This document shows positions 50,222-58,070 of a stretch of DNA of 58,070 nucleotides, piece by piece. The position numbers were made by a program, and so were the translations under genes. The notes under the pieces were generated by a model. The model was not told the DNA's origin and did no database searches. It was given only the letters and a program-made list of their open reading frames with translations. The stretch spans positions 1 to 58,070 of the IMG/VR virus record IMGVR_UViG_3300048583_000114. One strand, 5' to 3'. Origin of the DNA: a virus. Within the stretch, counting starts at the first letter, position 1; each line of letters begins with the position of its first letter.

Positions 50222-52323
50222 AGCACACGCACCCACGCCCGGCCGTCGGGCAGAACCTTCCACACCTTGCCGACGACATGCGGGTCATCCCCCGACGTGG
50301 TAGCCGCTGGCAGAATCTTGCCGTCCGCGCCGCGCGCAGCCCGAACGTACTCACCGCCATAGGAGCCCTTCAGGTTCACCGGCACCTGCCCGGCGAACGA
50401 CAGCTGAACGTACCGGCTCTCGTCATCCCCCTCGGCGATCTCCGCGCCCACGAATGCCGGCGCCGTCGAGACGATCATGAAGGAGTGCGCCAGCGCGTGC
50501 TGGTCGGTCACCTCGCCATAACCGTCGATGCCCACGACATCGCCGGGGGCTACCGGGCCGCAGTCTGTGCGCTTGCGTACGCACTCGGCATAGTCCAACC
50601 CCCCACCGACAATCGTGCCGCCGGCCGTGATCGACCGCCCCGTGCTGGTCACGGTGCCGAGCTTGAGCACCGCGGCGCCTGCGTTCCATCCGGCGCCATC
50701 GGCCGTGTAGAACGACGTGTTCTGGTAGATGCCGGACTTGAAGCCGATGCGCAGAATCTCCTCGCCGGCGCTCACTGCCTTGTCACCAGACAGCGAGTGG
50801 AACACCCCGCCCGGCAAACCCGCAGCCCGCGCGCCCGCGTAGATGCGATCCGCCGCCACCGTGGCGGCGTTGAACGTGCGCTTGCCAAGATCGGTGCCTT
50901 CGGCGTAGCCCAGCTCGTCGCCGAGGTACACGCCGTGCTCGATGTACATGCGGTTGGTGTTCTCGGTGGTGGCGAACACGCCAGCGCTGACCGTGGCCAG
51001 CCCGAGGCGACCACGCGGGTCGTTCGGGTTCGGGTCGAGAATCTCCGCGTTGATGCCGGCGTACACTGCATCCACGCCCAGTGAACCCGTCAAGCGCCCA
51101 GCGAAGGCGATGTTGCCCGTCGGGCTGTTCACCGGCGGGTTGGCGATGTCGCGGCAGATGAGCATCGTCGGGCCGGCATCGAGCTGATCGTTGCCGCCCG
51201 CGTCGATTTGGACATATGGGGGCAGCGCGTAGCCGGAGCCGCCGAGCCCCAGCGTGATGCCAGTGACCGAGCGGTCTTGGTACGCCGTGGCCGTTGCGCC
51301 ACTGCCACCGCCGCCAGTGATCGACACGCCCGGCGTGCTGGTGTACCCGGTGCCCTTATTGAACAGGTGGATGCCGGTGACGATCCCGCCCTTGACCACA
51401 GCGGCCGCAGTCGCACCAGACCCGCCGCCGCCACTGATCGTCACAGTTGGTGCGCTGGTGTAGCCGCTGCCGCCGTTCGTGACCTTGATGTAGTAGAGCG
51501 GCACTGCTCCGCCGGTGATCGTCGTGGTCGCCGTGGCCCCGCTGCCGGGACCGCCGTTCGCCGGGATGAACGTAACCGCCGGCGCCGTGTTGTACCCGCG
51601 GCCGCCGAGCTGAAGGGTCACCGCACTCACCGCGTCGCCGGTCAGCGTCGACGTGGCCCACGCACCGAGGCGCTTGTTGTTGTTGCTGATCCAGTAGATG
51701 TTCTGTGCGTTCTGGAACCAGAAGTCCGAATCGCACCCGTACGGCTGCCCGCCGTTGGCGAACCCTTGGTTCGGCACCAGCGTGATGCCCGGCTCGACGC
51801 GGTTGTAGTCGTAGTTGTCGAAGATGCGGATCAGCGCACGCTTGCTGGAGAACGACCCGTCCGCGCTCAGGTTGTTCTGCAGCTCGATGCCCCCGCCCGG
51901 CAGGCCGAGCACACCGGTGACGCCCGACACCGCCGACCAGCGGAACAGGCCGCTTTCGTCGTCATCCAGCGTGGAGTTGTCGAACTTGAACGTGTCGACC
52001 GCCGTGATGTCGTTGGAGTCGACGAACTCCGAGAAGTCCTGCGCGGTCACCCGGTGCGACACGACGCTGCCGCTGGCGAAGGCCGTGGGCGTGGTGCCTT
52101 CCTGCCCGCGCACGATGGTCAGTACATCGCCCGACCGCGCCGTGCACTGGCAGATTTCGCGCACCGTGGTCGTGACATTGACCAGCACCAGCCGGAAGGT
52201 TTCCCCGACGCCCAGCGACGGGAACCGCGAGCCATGACCGGAGGCCACCGTCAGCGTCAGGTCGGAATCCGAGATGCCCGACGCGAGCGTCGAGCTGGCG
52301 AAGTTGGCGAATTTGCGAGCCAT
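50218..52323 (-). CDS. Tail fibre/spike with GGSGYT repeats and chaperone-like C-terminus
   Basis: A 701-residue protein. The N-terminus (MARKFANFASSTLASGISDS) is a fibre-attachment type. Residues about 235-370 are four imperfect repeats of a GGxGYTxxPxVTIxGGGGSGAT unit (about 51220-51620). The C-terminal 130 residues (CVRKRTDCGPVAPGDVVGID, VKGKVWKVLP-like end) resemble an intramolecular chaperone/auto-cleaving peptidase tail. Probable receptor-binding fibre. Stop overlaps the next gene. Confidence 0.85.
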   Translation of the reverse strand: MARKFANFASSTLASGISDSDLTLTVASGHGSRFPSLGVGETFRLVLVNVTTTVREICQCTARSGDVLTIVRGQEGTTPTAFASGSVVSHRVTAQDFSEFVDSNDITAVDTFKFDNSTLDDDESGLFRWSAVSGVTGVLGLPGGGIELQNNLSADGSFSSKRALIRIFDNYDYNRVEPGITLVPNQGFANGGQPYGCDSDFWFQNAQNIYWISNNNKRLGAWATSTLTGDAVSAVTLQLGGRGYNTAPAVTFIPANGGPGSGATATTTITGGAVPLYYIKVTNGGSGYTSAPTVTISGGGGSGATAAAVVKGGIVTGIHLFNKGTGYTSTPGVSITGGGGSGATATAYQDRSVTGITLGLGGSGYALPPYVQIDAGGNDQLDAGPTMLICRDIANPPVNSPTGNIAFAGRLTGSLGVDAVYAGINAEILDPNPNDPRGRLGLATVSAGVFATTENTNRMYIEHGVYLGDELGYAEGTDLGKRTFNAATVAADRIYAGARAAGLPGGVFHSLSGDKAVSAGEEILRIGFKSGIYQNTSFYTADGAGWNAGAAVLKLGTVTSTGRSITAGGTIVGGGLDYAECVRKRTDCGPVAPGDVVGIDGYGEVTDQHALAHSFMIVSTAPAFVGAEIAEGDDESRYVQLSFAGQVPVNLKGSYGGEYVRAARGADGKILPAATTSGDDPHVVGKVWKVLPDGRAWVRVL

Positions 52324-52955
52324 CAGGCAAACCTCCGAAGTTGCGGGTGCGACGTGCGGCCCACGTTGCCGCGATTACCGGCCGCCATTCCATCCGTGAT
52401 CGCGCGGTTCCATAGCGCGAGCTGAACCTTCACCGTGTCGACATCCCGCCACGGCACGTTGGGCTGGGCTGCCAGCATCCACGCCGCGCCGGCGATGATG
52501 CCCTCGCGGTACCGGTCGATAATGGCGTCCGCCAGTCCGGCAGCAGCGCGCGTGGGCGCGGCCGTGTAGGCGATCACCAACGCGCTCGACACGGTCTCGT
52601 TCGGAATCGGGTGCAGCACGGCCTGCGTCCAGCTGGGGAACCGGATGGTGTTCGGCGCACCGGTAGCGGCCATCAGCCGGTCGGTATCTAGCGTGGTGGC
52701 CAGATCAACGACGCGCAGCGGGGCGCCGAGGTACGTCGCATGCTGGACCGTGCGCACCTCCACATCCGTAGGCAGGGTCAGGGTGTATGTCGAGGTGTTC
52801 GCCACGACGTTGATCGGGGCAAAGCTCAGTCGGTAGGCGTCGGTGCGGATGAAGAACTCGCGCGCCGCGCGCTGCAAGGCGTTGACAATGACCGGCTGCG
52901 GGCACCCGCCCACCAGCACATTCACGTCGGGTACCAGCGTCGTGTATGCAGCCAT
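52323..52955 (-). CDS. Tail adaptor-like protein (210 aa)
   Basis: MAAYTTLVPDVNVLVGGCPQ with ALQRAAREFFIRTDAYRLSF, a typical opening of podovirus adaptor or tail-tubular-A-like proteins, then beta-rich TYTLTLPTDVEVRTVQHATY and a helical end. It overlaps the fibre and the second adaptor by 1 base each. Confidence 0.78.
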   Translation of the reverse strand: MAAYTTLVPDVNVLVGGCPQPVIVNALQRAAREFFIRTDAYRLSFAPINVVANTSTYTLTLPTDVEVRTVQHATYLGAPLRVVDLATTLDTDRLMAATGAPNTIRFPSWTQAVLHPIPNETVSSALVIAYTAAPTRAAAGLADAIIDRYREGIIAGAAWMLAAQPNVPWRDVDTVKVQLALWNRAITDGMAAGNRGNVGRTSHPQLRRFA

Positions 52956-53590
52956 TACTTGCCTTTCTGCTGGTTGCCGGCGTCCTCGTCATCGCTCAGG
53001 GCGCGCACCTGCAGCGACACGCCGAGCGCTTCCATGGCCCGCTGGTAGAACTTGTCCGCACGACCCGACATCACATTCTCGTTGTCGCCCCACTCCACTT
53101 CGGCCACCAGCATGTCGGCCGCCACCGGCAGGTAGCGATCGTCCAGCGGCAGCTGGTCGCCCAGCGCAGTCTCCGACGGCGCGATGGTGTACTCAGTCAC
53201 CAGAAGCTCGTCTCCCACCGCGGGCGGGTAGACGAAGAACACAGACGGGTTGCGCGGGTGGCGCACCCAGTTCACCGGCGGTGCCGGCGTGGCAGAGCGC
53301 CAGCTCGGCGCCTGCCGGTCCAGCGTCCCGCGATCAACTTCATCCACCACGGTGCCGCCGGCTACTTGGAAGATTTCCACCACACGCCCGCGGTTGGGAA
53401 CCGTCTGGATCGTGCCGGGGATGCAGGCAATGTTGCCGATGGTGGTGAACAGGTCCGGGCGGGCGATCGAGATGCGCAGCATCGCACGATGCAGGTACTT
53501 CGACAGCACCGCGTCGGAGTACCGCAGGAACGTAGCGTCCTCGTCCTGCAGCGTGGTGCGTGCCAGCTCGATAACCTGTGCCGGGGTCAT
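52955..53590 (-). CDS. Head-tail adaptor protein (DUF6682-like, 211 aa)
   Basis: MTPAQVIELARTTLQDEDAT with LRYSDAVLSKYLHRAMLRIS, VVEIFQV and LLVTEYTIAPSE. These are characteristic of the DUF6682 type adaptor that sits beneath the portal. The C-terminus is acidic and disordered. Confidence 0.8.
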   Translation of the reverse strand: MTPAQVIELARTTLQDEDATFLRYSDAVLSKYLHRAMLRISIARPDLFTTIGNIACIPGTIQTVPNRGRVVEIFQVAGGTVVDEVDRGTLDRQAPSWRSATPAPPVNWVRHPRNPSVFFVYPPAVGDELLVTEYTIAPSETALGDQLPLDDRYLPVAADMLVAEVEWGDNENVMSGRADKFYQRAMEALGVSLQVRALSDDEDAGNQQKGK

Positions 53591-53898
53591 TTCAGGATCG
53601 CATCGGCCACGGGCGAGACCGTAGCGCCATCGAGGCGAGCCAGCGCTTCATTGATGCCGCTGGTGCTGCCGGGCATCTGCGCCGGGAGTTCTTCGAGCGC
53701 CTTCACTCTGCGCGGGCGGCGGGACACCACGGAGGGGATCGCCTGCACCAGCTCGGCCATCGAATCGGACATCACCGGGGCGTAGCCTTCTTCCCACGGC
53801 AGCGGGCCGACCCACGGCTGGTAATCGGTTTCGTTGGCAGCCAGCGTATCGTTCCACGGGATGCACTCCCCGCTGGCCAGTTGACGAAGGTAGGGCAT
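53587..53898 (-). CDS. Structural-operon protein of unknown function (103 aa)
   Basis: MPYLRQLASGECIPWNDTLA; an N-terminal Trp-rich part then a helical end. It is the first gene after the internal terminator in the leftward direction. No known domain. Confidence 0.7.
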   Translation of the reverse strand: MPYLRQLASGECIPWNDTLAANETDYQPWVGPLPWEEGYAPVMSDSMAELVQAIPSVVSRRPRRVKALEELPAQMPGSTSGINEALARLDGATVSPVADAILK

Positions 53899-53907
53899 GT
53901 ATGTCTC

Positions 53908-53940
53908 CGAAAAAGACCCGGGGGCATTGCGGCCCCCGGG
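53908..53940 (-). terminator. Terminator after capsid/decoration genes, leftward
   Basis: Minus-strand stem CCCGGGGGC (53940-53932), 6-base loop, GCCCCCGGG (53925-53917), followed by TCTTTTTC. It separates the high-dose capsid genes from tail genes, and partial read-through would set their ratio. Confidence 0.85.
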
Positions 53941-53997
53941 CTGAATCCCGCGGCTGGGGGAGGAGGAACCAGCGCGGGTGATCGCACTACCTGCCGG

Positions 53998-54441
53998 TTA
54001 CGACACCTCGCGCGGCGAGATCAGCAGCATCCAGACACTGATCTTGCCGTTGGTCATCGCGGCGGTGTTGATGGTGAGGCGCAGGTACGTCTGGGTGATG
54101 TACGCCTCGGCCGCCGAGAACGGCGCGGCCATGAACGACGCCGCCGCCCCGACTGCTGCCTTCGGGTTCAGCGAGGCGTTCAGGTACTGGGTGGCACCTG
54201 CCACGTCACCCAGCGACAGCGTGGGCGAGTTGGCGGTGGTATCGGGCACCAGAACCTCGATGCCCGCGGTCAGCACCATGGAGCCGGCCGGAATGGCGAA
54301 CACGTCGAACGTGTCGGCCGCGGCCTTGTTGGCGGTGATGGTGTTGAAGTCGATCGTGCGCTTCAACAGGCTCACCGAGTTGCTGGTGTACGGAGCACCC
54401 GGCCCTACGGACGTGGTGGACTCCAGAACGGTGTTTGGCAT
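53998..54441 (-). CDS. Head decoration-like protein (147 aa)
   Basis: MPNTVLESTTSVGPGAPYTS, a beta-rich protein with FDVFAIPAGSMVLTAGIEVL and TYLRLTINTAAMTNGKISV. It lies right after the major capsid gene and before the terminator, the classic place for a decoration protein. Family not recognised with certainty. Confidence 0.72.
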   Translation of the reverse strand: MPNTVLESTTSVGPGAPYTSNSVSLLKRTIDFNTITANKAAADTFDVFAIPAGSMVLTAGIEVLVPDTTANSPTLSLGDVAGATQYLNASLNPKAAVGAAASFMAAPFSAAEAYITQTYLRLTINTAAMTNGKISVWMLLISPREVS

Positions 54442-54462
54442 GATTGAATCTCCGGTGAGGGA

Positions 54463-55383
54463 TTACTGACGGACGTAGGCGCGGGCCAGAGCATCGCCCT
54501 TGACGATCTTGTAGCCGTAGACCTGCAGGCCACGCATGATCGTGCCGAACGTCGACTCGCCGCGGAGGGTCTCGGTGTTCGTGAACTGCGACGCGAACGC
54601 GAGGCCGACCTGATGACCGGCGAGTATGTCGTGGGTAGTGACGCCGTCGGTGTAGCGGCCAAGCAGGTTGCTGACGTACACCGTGAAGCGGTCGATCATC
54701 CCGACGCGCCCGTTGCGCATGATCGAGGTGCCGTCACCCGCCAGCGAGGCATCCTTGAGGTCGGACTTCTTGATCAGCGCCGCGGCCCACGCCGGCATGA
54801 CCACGAAGCGGCCGGTCTCGGGGATGTTCTGCTCATCCAGCACGGTGCCGAGGTCGACGATCTTGTCGAGGATGTTGCTCTTGGTCAGCTGGAACGGCGA
54901 ACCGGTGACGCCGAGGTCGATGCTCTGCGAGATGCGCCCCGCCGTCGCGCCGCGGTTGGCGGCAACGATGTCGGTACTCACCGCGACGTTGAGCAGCACG
55001 TCGGAGTCGATGGTGATCTTCAGCTGCTCGGATGCGTCGGACGACCACATGTTCATCTGGTCGATGTCGTTCTGCACCTTCGCCACGTCATCGAGCACGA
55101 CTTGGAAATACTTGCCCTTGTCGATGTTCAGCTCGACGATCGGCGACTCAGGGCGGTCGACCGTCAGGTTCTGGTTCATCACGTAGTTGCGGATGACGAT
55201 GCTGGGGACGGTGCGAATCTTGACCTTGTCGCCCATCGACTTGATCTCGCCCTCGTAGGTCGAGTTCGAGATGAACGGCAGGACGCTGGCGTCGTAGAAC
55301 TTCTCCAGCAGTTTGCCGGACCAGATTTCTGGGGTGAAGGTACCCGAGTAATTCGGGGTACCGGGCGCGGCTGCGTACGGCAT
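54463..55383 (-). CDS. Major capsid protein (HK97-fold expected)
   Basis: A 306-residue protein. MPYAAAPGTPNYSGTFTPEI, FISNSTYEGEIKSMGDKVKI, VELNIDKGKYFQVVLDDVAK and YTDGVTTHDILAGHQVGLAF match the podovirus coat protein type. Located between the scaffold gene and a decoration-like gene. It forms the capsid shell. Confidence 0.92.
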   Translation of the reverse strand: MPYAAAPGTPNYSGTFTPEIWSGKLLEKFYDASVLPFISNSTYEGEIKSMGDKVKIRTVPSIVIRNYVMNQNLTVDRPESPIVELNIDKGKYFQVVLDDVAKVQNDIDQMNMWSSDASEQLKITIDSDVLLNVAVSTDIVAANRGATAGRISQSIDLGVTGSPFQLTKSNILDKIVDLGTVLDEQNIPETGRFVVMPAWAAALIKKSDLKDASLAGDGTSIMRNGRVGMIDRFTVYVSNLLGRYTDGVTTHDILAGHQVGLAFASQFTNTETLRGESTFGTIMRGLQVYGYKIVKGDALARAYVRQ

Positions 55384-55405
55384 GATGGACCTCGTTGGTT
55401 ATGCG

Positions 55406-56440
55406 TCAGGCGGGGATGACCCGTCCTTCAGCTTGAGCTTTGAAGATGTCCGCCTCGATCCGCGCTGCTTCCGGCCCCTTCGCACGGCCTGCGACCTTGT
55501 CGTCGTAGAACCGCTTGATCTCCGAAGGGTGCCACATCCGGCCTTCGCCACGGGAGGTGGGCGGCGGTGCTTCTCCGCGCCGGGTCTCCGGGGTAGCTTG
55601 GTCGGCAAGTGTCCGCCGGGCCGGCTGTTGCTGCTGAGCCGGGTTCGTGTATTTCGCAGCACCGGGCCACGCGAAGAAGTACCGCGCCACCCGTTCTGCT
55701 GCCCACGCTTGCACAGCGCTGTCGAAGTCAGCCTTGAGGGGCCGACCGGTCAGCGGGTTCTCGGATTGCAGCCATTCGATGAACTCCAGATCGTTGTTCC
55801 ACGCTTCCAGATTCGGCACGAGCGCGGAGAGCTGGCTGTAGAAAGCCTGCTGCTTCTGCTCGGCTGATTCGGTCGCGACACCACGAACTGTGTCTTCGAG
55901 TTGCTTGTTGCGCTGCGCCAGTTCCTGAACCGTGCGCTGGAGCGATGCTGCCAGCTCCTTTGCTTCGTTCAATTCGGCGCCGACCACTTCTCGGGCCTTG
56001 CGCCCCACGACATCCAGAAATTCGGGCTGGTACTCCGCGATTTCTTCGGGGGTAAGGCCAGAGGCGGCAGGCGCCGTGCGCGCTGCAAGCCGTCTTTCCA
56101 GCTCGTCCAACCGGGCTGCGAGGTCACGGTTGTCCGATTGCAGGCGGGCGTTGGCTTGCGTCAACTCCTCGCGTGCGTCCAACAGGGGCTTGTGCATCCC
56201 CTGCAGGGTACGAAACTGTCTGAACAAGGCGTCGTATTCCGCCTTGGAAACTACCTCTCCGTCGATCTGCGCGGGCCGCGGGGGGCGCGCTTCGATCGCT
56301 TCGACATACTCCGGGGGCACACCTGTGTCCGTCGATTGTGGTGCCGGGGGTGCGTCCTCTGCAGCGGCCGGGGCCGTTGCTTCGCGGATCAGTCGGTCGG
56401 CTTCAGCAGCCGCATCTGCTACTTGCTTAGGCAGGGCCAT
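55406..56440 (-). CDS. Scaffolding protein
   Basis: A 344-residue, highly charged, largely helical protein (MALPKQVADAAAEADRLIRE; coiled coil REELTQANARLQSDNRDLAA). It lies directly upstream of the major capsid gene, as phage scaffolds do. The Ala/Pro-rich N-terminal segment and a basic C-terminus (WHPSEIKRFYDDKV) are typical. It directs procapsid assembly. Confidence 0.85.
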   Translation of the reverse strand: MALPKQVADAAAEADRLIREATAPAAAEDAPPAPQSTDTGVPPEYVEAIEARPPRPAQIDGEVVSKAEYDALFRQFRTLQGMHKPLLDAREELTQANARLQSDNRDLAARLDELERRLAARTAPAASGLTPEEIAEYQPEFLDVVGRKAREVVGAELNEAKELAASLQRTVQELAQRNKQLEDTVRGVATESAEQKQQAFYSQLSALVPNLEAWNNDLEFIEWLQSENPLTGRPLKADFDSAVQAWAAERVARYFFAWPGAAKYTNPAQQQQPARRTLADQATPETRRGEAPPPTSRGEGRMWHPSEIKRFYDDKVAGRAKGPEAARIEADIFKAQAEGRVIPA

Positions 56441-56443
56441 ATC

Positions 56444-56704
56444 CTAGCTCTTGGTCAGCGCCCGCTCACACTCAGCGGGCAGTTGGAGAATCCGCTCCAG
56501 CGCCTCCACAGCCCCTTGGCTGCGGAAGATGGTCGGCGTATCGGTCGACGTGTTCAGGCGCGTCTGCGCCCGGTCACGTTCGTCACGAATGGACTTGGCG
56601 AACTCTGCCCACCCCATCGAGCGCGACAGCAGCACCACGGCGCGCGCCTGCTCCGGGCTCAACTGCCCCGGCATTGCAAACCGCTGTGGAACGACTGTGC
56701 TCAT
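56444..56704 (-). CDS. Small structural-operon protein (86 aa)
   Basis: MSTVVPQRFAMPGQLSPEQA, helical (ARAVVLLSRSMGWAEFAKSI). Three-base gap to the scaffold gene. Preceded by a 69-base intergenic region with a perfect 12-base palindrome and a TTGACA box. Confidence 0.72.
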   Translation of the reverse strand: MSTVVPQRFAMPGQLSPEQARAVVLLSRSMGWAEFAKSIRDERDRAQTRLNTSTDTPTIFRSQGAVEALERILQLPAECERALTKS

Positions 56705-56720
56705 GGTTACTCTGTCAGTA

Positions 56721-56732
56721 GTGAGCGCTCAC
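56721..56732. promoter_or_regulatory. Palindrome GTGAGCGCTCAC upstream of the capsid gene set
   Basis: A perfect 12-base palindrome 16 bases before the 86-residue gene. A leftward TTGACA (56768-56763) lies upstream, but the matching -10 is poor (CAGCAT). It could be an operator for a capsid promoter. Confidence 0.35.
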
Positions 56733-56773
56733 CCGTGAGATGCTGCTCTACCCACGTGTACTTGTCAACAAAA

Positions 56774-57067
56774 TCAGAACGGCAGAGAGTCGCTGTGTCG
56801 GCGGAACATAGACCGAGGGATGCCGCTTTTCCACCGCCGCATGTCAGTCAGTAAATACACCGCAACGACAGTCAGCCCCGCCGCATCTGTCAGTGTGTGC
56901 GTCCCGCCCGCCAGCGTCTCCAGTCCACGGGCTGCCGCCCAGCCAGCCATCCCGATGTAGCACAGGATCACCAGCGGGTTGTGGGCCTTGAACGACACGA
57001 GCGACAGCCGGCAGATCACGCACATGATCACCGCAGTGCCGCTAATCAGAATGATCAGCGCAAGCAT
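56774..57067 (-). CDS. Small membrane protein, holin candidate 2 (97 aa)
   Basis: MLALIILISGTAVIMCVICR then VILCYIGMAGWAAARGLETL and LTVVAVYLLTDM: three membrane segments and a charged C-terminus (RRWKSGIPRSMFRRHSD). This is the usual small-holin layout. ATG 57067 overlaps the previous TAA (TAATG). No endolysin gene is adjacent. Confidence 0.75.
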   Translation of the reverse strand: MLALIILISGTAVIMCVICRLSLVSFKAHNPLVILCYIGMAGWAAARGLETLAGGTHTLTDAAGLTVVAVYLLTDMRRWKSGIPRSMFRRHSDSLPF

Positions 57068-57423
57068 TACCTGTCTCCGAATTTTTGCAGCCGCTTCGCG
57101 GCTGCTTCGACTGCGCTCTGCAGGAACAGCTGCGCGCCGAATCCAATGAAGAACGCGCTGGACACCAGCGCGCCTCGGCTTCCCGGGGTTGATGCCATCT
57201 CCGCCAGCCCGTGCGCCGTAGCGCTGGCTGCCACCGTCGATGCTGCCACGGCAATGGCAGACTTCACGGTGTTGGTCGGCTTGTCGTCGAAGGCCAGTCG
57301 CACCAGCGCTCCCAGCATCCCCCAGACGACGGCGTAGTAATCCACGCCGATCAGCGCGATCGAGATGGCGGAAAGAGAGGCGGCTATGGCCACCGCTCCG
57401 GTTGATGTTGCCGGGTCGCTCAC
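57067..57423 (-). CDS. Small membrane protein, holin candidate 1 (118 aa)
   Basis: GTG start (57423) that overlaps the previous TGA. SDPATSTGAVAIAASLSAIS, YYAVVWGMLGALVRLAF and ALVSSAFFIGFGAQLFLQ give two to three membrane segments; a Thr-rich N-terminus and a basic C-terminus (KRLQKFGDR). Paired with the next membrane gene, which suggests a holin pair or holin/antiholin. Confidence 0.75.
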   Translation of the reverse strand: MSDPATSTGAVAIAASLSAISIALIGVDYYAVVWGMLGALVRLAFDDKPTNTVKSAIAVAASTVAASATAHGLAEMASTPGSRGALVSSAFFIGFGAQLFLQSAVEAAAKRLQKFGDR

Positions 57424-57770
57424 TCCGCGTCCTGCTCCGGCGCCAGATCACCCCGACGCACGCCACTCAGTTCATCGAGCCAGTACAGCAGCTCGTCATC
57501 GCTGCGCGTATCCGCCACGCCGTCGTCGATGATCGCCTTCAGCAGTTCGTAGGTACGCTGGATGGCGGTCCGCTCGGGGCCGGTCTCCGGCAGCGCAGCC
57601 AGCCGGGCGTCGATCAGCTCGTGGCACTTCGCATCGTCGTACCAGCCGTGACCGTCGTCGAGAAGTTGGTCGCCGAACCCCCTGAGTTCCGCGTTGATAG
57701 CGGCCCGCAGGACGGCTGAATCGCCGATGGCCGCGAGTTCATCCTTGGTGAGCGCGTGAATGCGAGCCAT
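57420..57770 (-). CDS. Small protein of unknown function, complete right-end copy (116 aa)
   Basis: MARIHALTKDELAAIGDSAV start; acidic end (LSGVRRGDLAPEQDAE). Start 57770 chosen rather than the longer frame from 57830, which overlaps the DUF1501 gene. Full-length form of the partial copy at 1-303; lies between DUF1501 and the holin candidates. Confidence 0.78.
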   Translation of the reverse strand: MARIHALTKDELAAIGDSAVLRAAINAELRGFGDQLLDDGHGWYDDAKCHELIDARLAALPETGPERTAIQRTYELLKAIIDDGVADTRSDDELLYWLDELSGVRRGDLAPEQDAE

Positions 57771-57771
57771 G

Positions 57772-58070
57772 TCAGATGTCCAGTACGTCGACGAAGTTGG
57801 AAAACCGAGTGCGGTTGACCATGATCGCATTGCGCTCGGCCACGGTCAGGCCAAACCAGCCGAGAATCTGGTCATACACTTCCTCAAGCGAGCGATACGG
57901 ATACATGATTCCGCCGAGGTTGATGTCGCGGGTTCCCGTACCGTTAACAGAGATCGCCGCCGGCCAAGGTCCGAGGATGCCGGTGCTGCCGTCAACGCCA
58001 GCGCCGCGCACCTTCCCGCCAGAAATGAACATGGCATAGGCCCATGCGTGATCCGTTCCAGCGCCGCCCT
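57772..58070 (-). CDS. DUF1501 protein C-terminus, right-end variant (partial)
   Basis: The last 98 codons of a DUF1501 gene, cut by the window edge. Compared with 305-603 it has only a few amino-acid changes (for example GWFGL for DWFGL and FVDVLDI for FCDVLDI) despite many silent base changes. It represents the same gene from another strain or the continuation of a circular map. Confidence 0.85.
   Translation of the reverse strand, partial: GGAGTDHAWAYAMFISGGKVRGAGVDGSTGILGPWPAAISVNGTGTRDINLGGIMYPYRSLEEVYDQILGWFGLTVAERNAIMVNRTRFSNFVDVLDI

Noticed and set aside
1-58070. tRNA genes, integrase, repressor, RNA polymerase
   Set aside because: I looked for tRNA-like arms and for typical protein motifs of these classes and saw none; absence is not proof, since no covariance or profile search could be run.

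Overview
The window is essentially a whole genome of a GC-rich tailed phage with podovirus-type modules: terminase, portal, capsid and scaffold, tail adaptors, tail tube, fibre, and a giant ejection protein carrying a transglycosylase domain. The host is probably a GC-rich Gram-negative bacterium. This rests on base composition, near-consensus sigma70 promoters and the absence of a phage RNA polymerase. I saw no integrase, repressor, tRNA or RNA polymerase gene, so a lytic lifestyle relying on host transcription is the simplest reading. The first 603 bases are collinear with the last 603 (126 bases identical, then about 11% divergence), so the molecule is probably circular or circularly permuted and the two ends look like two strain variants of one locus.

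Layout on the circle: two opposed gene arms. The leftward (minus) arm runs 9059 to 1, crosses the junction and continues 58070 to 36102. In order it holds small terminase, zinc ribbon, large terminase, portal, two small proteins, a DUF1800 and a DUF1501 protein, a small protein, two membrane proteins (holin candidates), scaffold, major capsid, decoration-like protein, adaptors, fibre, tail-tube protein, GNAT-like protein, internal proteins, a 2482-residue transglycosylase/polyvalent protein and an HNH protein. The rightward (plus) arm runs 9727 to 36100 and carries early functions. The arms meet tail to tail at 36100/36102 and diverge at 9060-9726.

The divergence and early-leader region (9060-11597) is unusual. 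One Ala-rich gene sits between two clusters of a CTAACTATCAT direct repeat. It is followed by a perfect terminator and an AT-richer zone bounded by a 33-bp inverted repeat, containing repeated AGAAAATTACC motifs. This is the best candidate for a replication origin or control region.

A strong promoter at 11450 drives a compact operon (11.6-17.2 kb) whose core is a tandem array of about 15 diverged modules sharing an xMxxMAGY motif. One copy is frame-shifted by an 11-bp tandem repeat. A second, sequence-related promoter at 17231 drives a MoxR-type AAA+ ATPase, a DUF3150-like protein and a metallopeptidase/VWA protein. These are followed by small genes, a family A DNA polymerase, a Cas4-like nuclease, many micro-ORFs, a VRR-NUC nuclease, an SNF2-like helicase and an AEP primase-helicase. 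A dispersed palindrome, GGTTGCGCAACC, recurs through the plus arm, often directly before ribosome binding sites and in both promoter leaders.

Most noteworthy: (1) the MAG-motif paralogue array, (2) a DUF1800/DUF1501 pair inside a virion operon, apparently without export signals and with an inserted phage-type beta module, (3) the dispersed palindrome tied to promoters and start sites, and (4) the repeat-rich putative origin.
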